From assembly GCF_038002345.1 (NCBI RefSeq), contig NZ_JBBOCJ010000001.1:4836001-4900000 (forward strand): a stretch of DNA of 64,000 nucleotides, read 5' to 3'. Position numbers and translations under genes: made by a program. Origin of the DNA: Paenibacillus sp. FSL M7-0420. Its GTDB lineage: Bacteria; Bacillota; Bacilli; Paenibacillales; Paenibacillaceae. Shown in pieces: positions 26,788 to 35,948 of this stretch. The notes under the pieces were generated by a model, which saw only the letters and a program-made list of their open reading frames with translations, ran no database searches and had not been told where the DNA came from. Every line of letters starts with the position of its first letter. The stretch's first letter is position 1.

Positions 26788-28386
26788 TTGTATAATATGA
26801 TTATTGTGGACGATGAGGAGCGGGCGCGGGTAGGCATAAGGACTCTGATTGACTGGCATTCGCACGGCATCCATATTGCAGGCGAAGCCAGAGACGGCCT
26901 GGAGGCACTTGAACTCCTGGATACCTATTCCGTCGATATCATGCTAACGGATATCCGGATGCCGCAAATGGACGGCCTGGAGTTAATCAAGGTTGTCTCG
27001 GAGAAATACCCCCGCGTCAAATCGGTCATTATGAGCGGATATGATGATTTCGCCTATGCCCAGCAAGCGATAAGATCCGGGGTCAGCAACTATCTGCTGA
27101 AGCCGAGCCGCCGTCAGGAGATTCTGAGTACGGTTCTGGCCATCACGGAGCAGATTCAATCCGAGAAGCTGGAGATTACCACGCTTGAGCATCTGCGGCA
27201 AGGCTTCCGGGAGAGTCTGCCCCTGCTGAAGGAGAAGACGTTAAGCCAGCTCATTCTCACTGAGAGTCCTGCGTATTCCCGGCTGCTGGCTAATCTGAAG
27301 ATGAACCAGCTGGTTTTTCCCTATTTGCTGTACGGCATCATTCTGCTGCGGATCGACAATTTCCAGCTGCTGCATGAGAAGTATATGCATGAGGATACGG
27401 AGCTGTTGAAGTACGGGCTGAAGAATATTTGCGAGGAGTCGCTGCCGGAGGCTGTGCTATGCGTTGCCTTCGAGCACCAGGACGATATTGTGCTAATCCT
27501 TAATATGGACGAGCTGCCGGATCAGGAGGAATTAAGCGGTTATATCCGGATTATTCAGGAGAATATCGCCAGCTTCCTGAAATTCACCGTGTCCGCCGGG
27601 ATCGGAAGTATCGACAAGAATATCGGGCATCTGCGCCATTCGTTCGTGGAGGCCTGCCAGGCCTTGAATACAACCAACTACACCGGCATCGCTAAAATCG
27701 TGGAGTACAGCGGAGAATTCGATGCCGAGTCCTCTCAATCCTCCTATCCCCTGCATGAGGAGCAGGAGGTGCTGAAGGCGGTACGCGGCGGTTCCCCCGC
27801 AGACATCGCCGATAAGCTGACGCTGTTCAACGTAGCCCTGCAGCCCGAGACGGTGTCCAGGGACCAGGTGATCAAATCGAGCTTCGCCCTGTTCTTCGCC
27901 CTGTATAAATTATGTATCGAGAACAATGTCAATGTAAATAAAGTCTTTGGGCAGAATCTGACCGAGCTGATCCATGTCCTGTCCCGCTCCAGTCTGGATA
28001 ATCTGTTCCAGTCTCTGCTGGAGACGGCCCAGCGGGTCAGTGAGCATCTGACGTCCAAGAAGAACAGCAACAAGCTGCTCGAAGCGGCCAAGAGCTATAT
28101 CGGCGAGCACTTCATGAAGGATATCAACCGCGAGATCGTCGCCAGGGAGATCTATATTACCCCGGGATATTTAAGCCTGCTGTTCAAGCAGCAGCTTAAG
28201 ATCAGCTTCATCGATTATCTGCATAAGGTCCGCATCGAGCATGCCTGCCAGCTATTCAAAGATCCCGGAATGCGGATTGAGGATATCGCTCTGCAGTCCG
28301 GGTACAACGACACGAAATACTTCTACCAGGTATTCAAAAAGTATAAAGGGCTCACGCCCAATCAGTTCCGCAGCAATACGGAATAA
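26788..28386 (+). CDS. YesN-type response regulator with AraC domain
   Basis: A 532-residue protein. The receiver domain spans 1-120 with phosphoacceptor Asp55 in LTDIRMPQMDG. A long YesN linker follows, and the C-terminal AraC domain has ITPGYLSLLFKQQ and TKYFYQVFKKYKG. The start is TTG 26788 with GGAGGGG 7 bases upstream. It is the partner of the kinase upstream and probably activates the divergent importer-GH42-GH30 operon. Confidence 0.93.
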   Translation: MYNMIIVDDEERARVGIRTLIDWHSHGIHIAGEARDGLEALELLDTYSVDIMLTDIRMPQMDGLELIKVVSEKYPRVKSVIMSGYDDFAYAQQAIRSGVSNYLLKPSRRQEILSTVLAITEQIQSEKLEITTLEHLRQGFRESLPLLKEKTLSQLILTESPAYSRLLANLKMNQLVFPYLLYGIILLRIDNFQLLHEKYMHEDTELLKYGLKNICEESLPEAVLCVAFEHQDDIVLILNMDELPDQEELSGYIRIIQENIASFLKFTVSAGIGSIDKNIGHLRHSFVEACQALNTTNYTGIAKIVEYSGEFDAESSQSSYPLHEEQEVLKAVRGGSPADIADKLTLFNVALQPETVSRDQVIKSSFALFFALYKLCIENNVNVNKVFGQNLTELIHVLSRSSLDNLFQSLLETAQRVSEHLTSKKNSNKLLEAAKSYIGEHFMKDINREIVAREIYITPGYLSLLFKQQLKISFIDYLHKVRIEHACQLFKDPGMRIEDIALQSGYNDTKYFYQVFKKYKGLTPNQFRSNTE

Positions 28387-28463
28387 TGGATATTGTTCAT
28401 ACTGCCCGCCCTGCTCCCTGCACCGGATGCTTCATATGCGTGCAGGGGCTTGTGGCCGCACCC

Positions 28464-28662
28464 GGTCCAATTGTGTTCGGTTTTTAACATACATTTTGGT
28501 CCACTCGCCGCATCCAGGCCAATTGTAATCGGTTTTTCGATTACATTTGGTCCATGCGCTGCATCCAGGCCAATTGTGATTGGTTTTTCGATTACATTTG
28601 CCCCACCCGCCGCATCCAGGCCAATTGTGATCGGTTTTTAACATACATTTTGGTCCACGAGC
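28464..28662. repeat. Tandem 51-53 base repeat, four copies
   Basis: Copies begin at 28464, 28517, 28568 and 28619. Each contains CCAATTGTRWTYGGTTTTT, then either CGATTACATTTG or AACATACATTTTGG, then a CCRC(A/T)..GC(C/T)GCATCCA segment. In copy 2, TGTAATCG and CGATTACA form a perfect eight-base hairpin around GTTTTT; the outer copies carry the AACATACA variant instead. The 51-base period is a multiple of three, so repeat-bearing frames stay open on both strands, but no ribosome site accompanies them. The array lies in the 433-base gap after the response regulator. Confidence 0.8.
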
Positions 28663-28669
28663 CTCGAAA

Positions 28670-28703
28670 GGCCAGCAGCCTCTCCAAAGGAGAAGCTGCT
28701 GGC
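28670..28703. terminator. Terminator-like hairpin between convergent genes
   Basis: GGCCAGCAGCC with TCTCC, loop AAA, then GGAGA with AGCTGCTGGCC: a near-perfect 15-16 base stem. It lies between the response regulator and the convergent DUF2264 gene and may serve both. The T-tract is weak. Confidence 0.6.
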
Positions 28704-28744
28704 CTGCTTGTGTAGGTGGCACTAAAGAGCCGATGTTGAGTTAT

Positions 28745-28803
28745 TGACCGAAATTGCTGTACTATGACCAAATTGCTGTACTATGACCAAAATGCTGTGT
28801 TTT
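28745..28803. repeat. Tandem 19-20 base repeat, about three copies
   Basis: GACCGAAATTGCTGTACTAT, GACCAAATTGCTGTACTAT and GACCAAAATGCTGTGTTTT follow one another directly, with weaker echoes (ATTTCTGCTC, GGAATGCTGAG) after. It is non-coding, next to the 3' end of the DUF2264 gene. Confidence 0.7.
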
Positions 28804-28819
28804 CGCACCATATTTCTGC

Positions 28820-30745
28820 TCATTGCACCGGAATGCTGAGCTCTGTCCCGCCGGAGGTTAGCACCGTAATCCGCTCTCCGGCAAGCTTGATCTGGAGCAG
28901 GTCTTCAGGAGTCTGTTCCAGCATCAGGCCGAGTTCCTTTGCCCCGTCTGTCAGCGGCGCAGATGAAGGGTCGCCGTACACAGCAGAAGCCAGCCAATGA
29001 ACTCCAGGCTCCAGCGATGCCGTCAGGGTAGGCAGCACGGTCCGTGGATGAAGCAGGTTCGTGTTGGCATTCGGCGAGATTAGCTGAGCCTTGGTATAAC
29101 CCATCAGCCCCTTGATGGCGCTTGTGCCCCATGGGGTCGCTGCCGCCGCCTCCAGTTCGTCCAGCTGCTGCACAAGCTCCGTCTCTTGTCCCAGCGCGAA
29201 GCCTCCCTCGGCAACGTCCAGCGCCCGGCCCGTCTCGATCCGGTGAATCCGGATATGCCACGGCAGACCCGCTACCACCCATGTACGTACCTCAACATCA
29301 GCCCAAGGCTTCCAGACGGACCGCAGGACGTTGTCTGTGATCTCTGATTCCAGATTCCGCCGCCGAACGCGGTACAGATTGTCCCCGCCTTCACTTAGCG
29401 CCAGCATGGAGTCATAGGCACCCTGCGACAATCCCCATTCTGAGCGGGGAACGCTGAACCCGAAGCCTGTGGAATAGACGAATTTCTCGTATTTGGCCGA
29501 GGTATGGGTATGCTCATTGGTGGACAGATGCCCGCTGTTGAAGGCGGCTACATGACCGGAAGCCGGTTCGCGGACCAGAACCAGATGCGGCGGATGCTGC
29601 ACCGTCACAGCCGGAAGCTCCGGCAGCGGCAGCTCCGGTTCTCTCCAGAACGGATGCTCCGCGCCGAGGGCAAGCGGCAGGAAGGTCTTCAGCGCCCAGT
29701 AAGGCGAGCCGGGCGCATTATAATTCTCCGCCATGACCAGATTCGGATACGTGTATCCGATGGTCAGCACACCGGCTGCATCGAAGATAGGCTGGCGGAA
29801 CCACCAGCGCAGGTTGCGCAGGACGATGCCTTTGACCACACCGGCAGAGAAGCCCTCCACCTCTGCATACGCCAAGGCGTTCCAGAAGGCAGACTGGGCG
29901 AACCGGTACGCCAGACTGCGGCCATAGGGAAGCGCAGCGCCATCCGGGGCGAACCAGCCTATGAATTCAGCGGCGAACAGCCGGGCGCGTTCTTTGAACA
30001 GACGGGAACGCTCCGGGTCTTCCCGTTCCATCAGCTTCGCATACAGCAGCGAATAGTAATGGATGGCGAAGGGCCCATAATAATCGCAGTGTCCGCCAAC
30101 ACCGTCACTGTACCAGCCTTCACCCAGATAAAAGGCATCCATCCGCTCCAGATTCCGCTCCAGTTGAATCGCATCATAGGGGCGTCCTATCGTACGGAAG
30201 CCGACATTCACCAGCACGTTGAAGAACAGCCAGTTGCAGTCATAGCAGGGACGGGAATTGATCTGATTCAGCCAGTTGTATAGATGCTCCTGTTCCTGCT
30301 TGTCAAGCGGCAACCAGATATGCTCCGGCACTGCCGCCAGCGCGAAGCCGAAGGCGGCCATCTCCACCAGCCGCTGGTCGTAGTCCTGCACCTCGCCCCA
30401 ATACTCCTCATGGGCGGGATCGGTGCCGTGCCGGATGCCGTCCAGCACAGTGGCCCATAGCTCACTGTTCCCGCCTCCGGCGAGCAGTGGAATTAGTCCC
30501 CAGAGCACCCGGGAGAAGCCCTCCATTCCGGCGGTGGCTGACGGATAGCTCGCTCCCGTAATCCCGATCTCAAGTCTTGCGCTGCCTCTGCTATAGAGCG
30601 GCCGAAGCGGCTCTGTCAGCTGCTCAAGGGCAGCCAGCAGGTCGTCCCGGGTCTTCAGCGGATTGCTCTGAATCCCCAGCTTGCCCGTCGCCGGATCGCC
30701 TGTCCCCAGATTTCCAACCACCGGAGTCCTCTTATCGTTCGTCAT
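28820..30745 (-). CDS. DUF2264-domain protein (glycan-degradation associated)
   Basis: A 641-residue protein starting at ATG 30745; AGGAGG ends 9 bases before this ATG and only 3 bases before the in-frame ATG at 30751. The N-terminal two thirds are an all-helical toroid-like region with NWLFFNVLVN and GWYSDGVGGHCDYYGPF, matching the DUF2264 family found in polysaccharide loci. The C-terminal third is a beta-rich part (HLVLVREPASGHVAAFNSG onward). There is no signal peptide. It is the last of four genes in a uronate-glycan operon, 13 bases after GH88. A lyase or hydrolase role is plausible by fold but not shown. Confidence 0.8.
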   Translation of the reverse strand: MTNDKRTPVVGNLGTGDPATGKLGIQSNPLKTRDDLLAALEQLTEPLRPLYSRGSARLEIGITGASYPSATAGMEGFSRVLWGLIPLLAGGGNSELWATVLDGIRHGTDPAHEEYWGEVQDYDQRLVEMAAFGFALAAVPEHIWLPLDKQEQEHLYNWLNQINSRPCYDCNWLFFNVLVNVGFRTIGRPYDAIQLERNLERMDAFYLGEGWYSDGVGGHCDYYGPFAIHYYSLLYAKLMEREDPERSRLFKERARLFAAEFIGWFAPDGAALPYGRSLAYRFAQSAFWNALAYAEVEGFSAGVVKGIVLRNLRWWFRQPIFDAAGVLTIGYTYPNLVMAENYNAPGSPYWALKTFLPLALGAEHPFWREPELPLPELPAVTVQHPPHLVLVREPASGHVAAFNSGHLSTNEHTHTSAKYEKFVYSTGFGFSVPRSEWGLSQGAYDSMLALSEGGDNLYRVRRRNLESEITDNVLRSVWKPWADVEVRTWVVAGLPWHIRIHRIETGRALDVAEGGFALGQETELVQQLDELEAAAATPWGTSAIKGLMGYTKAQLISPNANTNLLHPRTVLPTLTASLEPGVHWLASAVYGDPSSAPLTDGAKELGLMLEQTPEDLLQIKLAGERITVLTSGGTELSIPVQ

Positions 30746-30758
30746 GATCATACTCCTC

Positions 30759-31895
30759 CTACTCCCAATAGAACGGGCCTGCTCCCTTAATCCGGGCCAG
30801 TGCCTCGACATAGAAGAAATCCCCGTAGATCAGCGGCACATCGATGTTCCGGTCCTCAGGAAAGTTACTGGTACCGTGAAGCAGCAGCCCCTGTTCGGCG
30901 GGATTGTCCCAAGTTCCATAATTGCGGTAGAGAGATTCCGTGATTCTAAGCGCCCCGTTCCGGTAGACTTGAGCCTCTGATTCTTCCACCAGCCCGGCCA
31001 GCAGCAGCAGACCGCTTGCCGCACAGGAACCGGCCGAAGAATCGCGAATCTCGCCAACATCGCCGGGAGCGCGGAAATCCCAATGCGGCACCTGATCCTC
31101 CGGCAGCCGGGTCAGGAAGAAATGCGCAACCTGCTTGGACGCATGCAGGTAGCTAAGCTTGCCCGTATGGTGATAGGCCAGCGCCAGCCCGTATAGTGCC
31201 CAAGCCGCGCCGCGCGACCAGGCCGATTCCGGCGCATAGCCCTGTCCGCCCAGCTTCTCTGCCACTTCGCCCGTCTCCGGGTTGAAGTTGACAATATGAT
31301 AGACGGAGCCGTCCGGCCGGATGAAATGCTCCAGCACCGTATCCATATGTGCCTCCGCGATATGCCGGTAACGCGGGTCTCCCGTGACTTCGGAGGCCCA
31401 GAACAACAGGCTGGTGTTCATGCTACAGTCAATGATGGCGACCCCGCTGTTGTCCTCGCCTTCTCTCCAGGGATTCCAGGCCCGGATGTAGCGGCCCTTC
31501 AGGTTGAAGCGGGCGGCCAGATAGTTGGCGGCCTTCAGCCCGCGAACCCGTGATTCTTCCCTGCCCGTCAGCTTGTAATTGGCAACACTGGTCAGCAGCC
31601 ACATGAAGCCCAGGTCATGGTCCAGCTTCACATAGCCGTCCAGCACCTCATCCAGCCGCTCCTCGCAGCGCTCGGCTACCGCTTTCAGGCTCTCATCGCC
31701 GCTCCCTGCGTAGAGCTGCCAGAGCATGCCCGGCCAGAAGCCGGCAGTCCACCAGCTCGGCACTTCCAGTACATACTTGCCGCCTTGGCTGGCATGCGGG
31801 AACTCCGCCCCGATGCTGATACTGTTCGTTCTCGTCTTCTCCAGCGCCTTACTCCAAGCCTCATCTACCCATGTCTGATCTATGGTTCTGCTCAT
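30759..31895 (-). CDS. Unsaturated glucuronyl hydrolase, GH88
   Basis: A 378-residue cytoplasmic enzyme starting at ATG 31895. The (alpha/alpha)6 barrel motifs of GH88 are present: PSWWTAGFWPGMLW (46-59), Asp92/Asp94 in LDHDLGF and Asp156 in AIIDCSMN, the pair used to hydrate the unsaturated uronic acid. GH88 enzymes remove the unsaturated uronate left at the end of oligosaccharides by polysaccharide lyases. The neighbouring heparinase II/III-type gene supplies such a lyase, so the two make a consistent pathway. Confidence 0.92.
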   Translation of the reverse strand: MSRTIDQTWVDEAWSKALEKTRTNSISIGAEFPHASQGGKYVLEVPSWWTAGFWPGMLWQLYAGSGDESLKAVAERCEERLDEVLDGYVKLDHDLGFMWLLTSVANYKLTGREESRVRGLKAANYLAARFNLKGRYIRAWNPWREGEDNSGVAIIDCSMNTSLLFWASEVTGDPRYRHIAEAHMDTVLEHFIRPDGSVYHIVNFNPETGEVAEKLGGQGYAPESAWSRGAAWALYGLALAYHHTGKLSYLHASKQVAHFFLTRLPEDQVPHWDFRAPGDVGEIRDSSAGSCAASGLLLLAGLVEESEAQVYRNGALRITESLYRNYGTWDNPAEQGLLLHGTSNFPEDRNIDVPLIYGDFFYVEALARIKGAGPFYWE

Positions 31896-31937
31896 CTGAA
31901 TCCCGCCTTTATCTGAATGGTATACGCCTGCCGTCAT

Positions 31938-33752
31938 CTACAGAAATTCAAAAGTAAACAACAATACGCCTTCCGCCCCGGGCTGGAGAACCTGAAAGTC
32001 CAGACTATGCCACACCTTGTCCTGGCCATAGTGATCCTGGTACACATGTGCGGTAATCTCCGGCCGGACGATCTGCGGATTATAGGTTACCTCAACGCCG
32101 TTCCCCTCAGCAGCTCCCGGCAGCCTTACGCTCCCCGGTTCCCGCACCTCCGGTCTGCGCCACGTTACGAACCGTTCCGTCCAGCTTGCCGGAGCTCCGT
32201 CATAGCGGTAAGTGTCCGTCAGCTCCAGACGGGGCAGCTCCTCCTTGTGCCAGACCAGCGAACGGACCAGGGATTGCAGTCCGGCTACCGGGTACGCCCG
32301 GGCCAGCTCCAGCATCAGCTCATCCTTCGCCTCCGCTGCCGATGCATACAGCACCGTTGCCTGGAACTCCCGTCCTGCCCCCTGGTACTGGCCGTCAATA
32401 ATCGGCACACTGTGGCCCTGCGACCCGTTACAGTCATAGCCGTAACGGCCGGCACCGAAATAGTCCGCCGTGTACTCACCGCTGCCCAGATCGGCCGCGA
32501 AGATCTCCCCCCGGCCGCTCAGAATGAATTGGCCCAGGTCATTATGATTATGCGGCTCGTCGTTATGGCCGCCCTTGGCCGCGAAGCCGAAGGCGCCGGC
32601 AGCGGAGATATGCCGTGCTACCAGCCAGGCTGCATCGGGCAGATAGCTGCTGCCTGCCTCCCACGACTCCTTCTCCTCTCCGGCTCTTGTCCAGATCAGA
32701 TTGCGCAGCGCCGGGGCGAAGCGGCTGCAATGATCCTCTGTGAACGGGGCGCGCAGCGCAGAAGGCGGGCGCAGGACATCCGGATAGACGTCCGCCAGAT
32801 AATGGGAGAGTCCCATATGCACCCGCACCCGGGGCACGGAATCGGAGAAATTAGCGACATAGCTGCCGTCTATGAAGCATTGCTGCTGGAAGCGGGCGAT
32901 CTGTGCCACCTTCTCCTGCTTGAACCAGTCCAGCGTGCCTCCGCTTCTTGCACGGAGCAGATCGCTGTAATAAGTGAAATAGCCGAACCCGTAATTCCAG
33001 TAGCCCAGCCCTTCCTGGCAGGCCCCGTCTGCCCCGAAGCCCTGCAAATAATAATTCATGCTGCTCTCTGTCTTCAGCAGAATCTCCGCCAGCATGTCCT
33101 TGTCCTTCACAAGCAGCAGTGCAGCCGCCCCGACAGAGCCTGCGCAGACCGCCGCCCAATTGTGAGTCGAAGTCTCCCAGAAATAAGGGCCATGCGCAAG
33201 GAATGGCCGGAAGATTCTATTCTCCACCTCACTGCGTATCCGGGAGCGGAGCAGCAGCGGGAGTCGCTCTCCGAGCAGCAGCAGACATTCGCTTAAGGTA
33301 AAGCCTGTCTCGGAGGAGAACAGATCGATATGGCGGTTGATCTCAGCAGCCTCATGCTTCTCAGGAAGATGAGCGGGAACACACCATGTGTACTCATCGC
33401 AGATCGCCCATAGAATATCTGTAAGCTGCTCCAGAGCTGCTGCGTTCTCCGGCTCCAGCAGACTAAGGAACACATACGTATTCAGTCTTCTTCTCCGTTC
33501 AAAATAAGGCCGCTCATACTCCAGTCTCGACCCCGTCTGCCGGAAAAGGGTAAACAAACGATACGTCAGCAGCGGTATAGGCTGCCCTTCCAGCCTCCGT
33601 GCCTCTGCACGAATCTCACTGATACTGGCCTGCAAAAATTTAGAAGATGCCGCCTCTCTCCAAAAAGCAGCCGAATCTCCTTGCGGATAATATAAGCTGA
33701 GATCTGCCGGCTTCATGTTCTCTACGATTGCCTTAAGTTCCTGTATGTTCAT
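31938..33752 (-). CDS. Heparinase II/III-family polysaccharide/oligosaccharide lyase
   Basis: A 604-residue protein starting at ATG 33752 (AGGGAG 7 bases upstream); the longer frame overlaps the preceding gene. The N-terminal helical region includes the Asn-Trp segment STHNWAAVCAGSVGAAAL. The C-terminal heparinase II/III-like beta region includes GGHNDEPHNHNDLGQFILSG, rich in the His/Asn residues of this family's active site, then FAADLGSGEYTADYF. No signal peptide is visible, so it may act on imported oligosaccharides. It sits between two enzymes for uronic-acid glycans. The substrate (heparinoid, alginate or other) is not readable. Confidence 0.87.
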   Translation of the reverse strand: MNIQELKAIVENMKPADLSLYYPQGDSAAFWREAASSKFLQASISEIRAEARRLEGQPIPLLTYRLFTLFRQTGSRLEYERPYFERRRRLNTYVFLSLLEPENAAALEQLTDILWAICDEYTWCVPAHLPEKHEAAEINRHIDLFSSETGFTLSECLLLLGERLPLLLRSRIRSEVENRIFRPFLAHGPYFWETSTHNWAAVCAGSVGAAALLLVKDKDMLAEILLKTESSMNYYLQGFGADGACQEGLGYWNYGFGYFTYYSDLLRARSGGTLDWFKQEKVAQIARFQQQCFIDGSYVANFSDSVPRVRVHMGLSHYLADVYPDVLRPPSALRAPFTEDHCSRFAPALRNLIWTRAGEEKESWEAGSSYLPDAAWLVARHISAAGAFGFAAKGGHNDEPHNHNDLGQFILSGRGEIFAADLGSGEYTADYFGAGRYGYDCNGSQGHSVPIIDGQYQGAGREFQATVLYASAAEAKDELMLELARAYPVAGLQSLVRSLVWHKEELPRLELTDTYRYDGAPASWTERFVTWRRPEVREPGSVRLPGAAEGNGVEVTYNPQIVRPEITAHVYQDHYGQDKVWHSLDFQVLQPGAEGVLLFTFEFL

Positions 33753-33790
33753 GCCCAAGCTCCCTCTCCTGTTCGCTGTGTCTGCATCCC

Positions 33791-34933
33791 TTATTCCAAA
33801 GCATGGTCCCGCATCACATTCTCGCCGTCTGCGATTCTCCGGGCCGTCCATTTCATGTCCTCTCCCGACCAGAAGGGGTCAGCCGGAGGCAGCCCCAGCG
33901 GCAGGAAAACAGCAGCACACAGATACAGACTGCCCGTATTAATGTAGCTCTCGGCCAGCTCCGGCTGATAGCCGTAGATCCCCGGCTGCAGCCAGCCGTT
34001 CTCATCCAGCGTGCCCGGGTATTGCATAATCCGGCTAATGACAGCGGTCAAGGCGCAGCGCACCTGGGCCGGGGGCAGCGAATCTTCCAGGAGATGCTGG
34101 AGCGCCGCCTGCGACAGCAGCTGAAATGCCCCGAACCGGTAAACGATAGAACGCCCAAGGAACGGATACGTTCCGTCCGGGGCGATGCTGCGCTCCAGCA
34201 CGGAGGCATATCTCTGCGCCCGCTGCAGGACCAAGGGTCTAAGCCGGGCATACTCCTCATTCTCCTGTTCGAAAAGGGTAACCACATCCAACAGCATCGG
34301 CTGAATCACGAAGCTGTTGTAGTAATCCCAGTGGAAGTCCTTCCCGTCGCCGTAGACTCCGTCACCCTTGTACCAATCCATGAACATGTGGACCGCATAA
34401 CCCACCCGCATCCGGTCATACTCCGGGTCGCCCAGCAGGTATAAGGCTGCTTCCACCATCGCACTGAACAGCAGCCAGTTGCTGCCGCTGGGGGCGGTCC
34501 GCCGCGTCTGCTTGAGCGCCGCAATCAGATTGCTTTTGACCCGTGTGTCCAGCCGGGCTGTAACCGCTTTCGGTGCCCGCACCAGAGCATGGGCCAGAAA
34601 TGCCGCATCGACCAGCGGCTGGCCTTCAGTCTTGAATTCCATATAGTCAGGCGACTGCGGATCGACCGCCGCAGCAATTGCTTCCAGCATCAGCCCGGCA
34701 TAACGGGCCCTCAGCTGCTCTTCTTCACCCTCAAGCCCCTGAAGCTCCAGCCAGGGAGCCATTCCGCAAGCCAGCCTTGCAAAAGCTTCCAGATGCGCAA
34801 ACTGGCTGCGCCCGCTATGAAACTCCGCAGGTAACTGTTCTTTCAGTTTCCGCGCGGAGAGCGCCTCCAGGACCGGCGTTCCAATCCGCAGCATCGTATC
34901 CAGCCAGTATTTACGCTGTTCTATCCCACTCAT
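33791..34933 (-). CDS. DUF2264-domain protein, short form
   Basis: A 380-residue, all-helical protein with GSNWLLFSAMVEAALYLLG and the DUF2264 hallmark WYKGDGVYGDGKDFHWDYYNSF. It corresponds to the N-terminal part of the 28820-30745 product, without that protein's beta-rich C-terminus. It is the first gene of the four-gene operon and divergent from an AraC regulator. ATG 34933 is chosen; a GTG 12 bases upstream lacks ribosome-site spacing. The two DUF2264 forms bracketing one operon suggest different steps or substrates. Confidence 0.83.
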   Translation of the reverse strand: MSGIEQRKYWLDTMLRIGTPVLEALSARKLKEQLPAEFHSGRSQFAHLEAFARLACGMAPWLELQGLEGEEEQLRARYAGLMLEAIAAAVDPQSPDYMEFKTEGQPLVDAAFLAHALVRAPKAVTARLDTRVKSNLIAALKQTRRTAPSGSNWLLFSAMVEAALYLLGDPEYDRMRVGYAVHMFMDWYKGDGVYGDGKDFHWDYYNSFVIQPMLLDVVTLFEQENEEYARLRPLVLQRAQRYASVLERSIAPDGTYPFLGRSIVYRFGAFQLLSQAALQHLLEDSLPPAQVRCALTAVISRIMQYPGTLDENGWLQPGIYGYQPELAESYINTGSLYLCAAVFLPLGLPPADPFWSGEDMKWTARRIADGENVMRDHALE

Positions 34934-35054
34934 CCCTAGTTCCACCCTCTCAGGTATTCTTCTTCTCTAGTGTATTGTGGTATTATTGCAATGTCTTTGC
35001 GAATAGTGATGAAATATTGCGTATATTGTGATCAACATGAAAGGGGCTGTGACA

Positions 35055-35885
35055 ATGAAGCATGCCCGGTATTATGAAACGTTCGACGGCGATATTCTGG
35101 CCGGTATCGGCAATTCTCCGATCTCTCCGACGAGGGATTTCCATATCCATGACCACTATGAAATCTTCCTGTTCCTCGGCGGCAGCGTGAACGGCTTCGT
35201 AGACCAGTACAGCTATCCGCTGGAGCGCGGCGACGTCCTGTTATTCAATAATCATGAGATTCATAAAATCATCAACCGGTCCCCCGAGCCTTATAAGCGG
35301 CTGACCATTCATTTCAAAGCCCCATTGGTCTACCCGTTCTGTACGGCGACCACGAATCTGCTGGCCTGCTTCCAGAACCGCCAGCCCGGGGAGAATAACC
35401 TGGCGCGGATGGAGGAGCCGCTGCTCTCAGAGTATACCGCCCTCTCCTCCCGGCTGATTGCAGCTCTGGAGCGCAAGCAGTACGGCAGCGAGGTGCTGGC
35501 CCTGACGTATCTGATTCAGCTTCTGGTGCTGGTCAACGAGCTGTACAGCCGCTCCCGTGCTGCCGTGCCCAGCACCATCTCTTCCCATATTCAATCTGCC
35601 ATGAGCTATATCGACAACCACCTGCACCTGAATCTGTCGCTGGATCACATCGCCGGGGAGCTGGGCCTGGATAAATACTATCTCAGCCATCTGTTCAAGC
35701 AGCAGACCGGAGGCACCATCTACCGTTATGTCCTGCTCAAAAAGATCGCGTTATCCAAGCAGCTTCTGTCCGCCGGCAACTCCGTGTCCGATACCTGCTA
35801 CCTGTCCGGCTTCAATGATTATGCCAATTTCATCCGCACCTTCAAGAACATTACGGGCATCCCACCGGGAAAATACGGCAAATAA
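35055..35885 (+). CDS. AraC-family regulator with cupin domain
   Basis: A 276-residue protein starting at ATG 35055 with AAAGGGG 8 bases upstream. The N-terminal cupin has FHIHDHYEIFLFLGG and the sensor loop RGDVLLFNNHEIHK. The C-terminal AraC domain has LDHIAGELGLDKYYLSHLFKQ and NDYANFIRTFKNITG. It is divergent from the DUF2264/heparinase/GH88 operon across a gap of about 120 bases, so it most likely controls that operon in response to a sugar. Confidence 0.92.
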   Translation: MKHARYYETFDGDILAGIGNSPISPTRDFHIHDHYEIFLFLGGSVNGFVDQYSYPLERGDVLLFNNHEIHKIINRSPEPYKRLTIHFKAPLVYPFCTATTNLLACFQNRQPGENNLARMEEPLLSEYTALSSRLIAALERKQYGSEVLALTYLIQLLVLVNELYSRSRAAVPSTISSHIQSAMSYIDNHLHLNLSLDHIAGELGLDKYYLSHLFKQQTGGTIYRYVLLKKIALSKQLLSAGNSVSDTCYLSGFNDYANFIRTFKNITGIPPGKYGK

Positions 35886-35887
35886 AG

Positions 35888-35916
35888 ACGGCAGCGCCTA
35901 TCCGCAGCGCTGCCGT
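35888..35916. terminator. Hairpin with T-rich flank on the minus strand
   Basis: A perfect 10-base stem ACGGCAGCGC / GCGCTGCCGT. On the minus strand it is followed by CTTTATTT. It sits just after the AraC stop codon. Confidence 0.5.
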
Positions 35917-35948
35917 AAAATGAACGATATAACTCGAAGCTTCGTCGT

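Noticed and set aside
28464..28662. Possible CRISPR array
   Set aside because: The units are contiguous with no unique spacers, there are only four copies and no cas genes are nearby.
28432..28722. Minus-strand frame encoding 17-residue repeats with NWPGC
   Set aside because: Open only because the DNA repeat is 51 bases long; no ribosome site, and it runs through the terminator hairpin. Kept as a DNA repeat instead.
31917..33296. 459-residue open frame on the plus strand opposite the heparinase-like gene
   Set aside because: The minus-strand protein has family motifs and a ribosome site; the plus frame is low-complexity and has neither.
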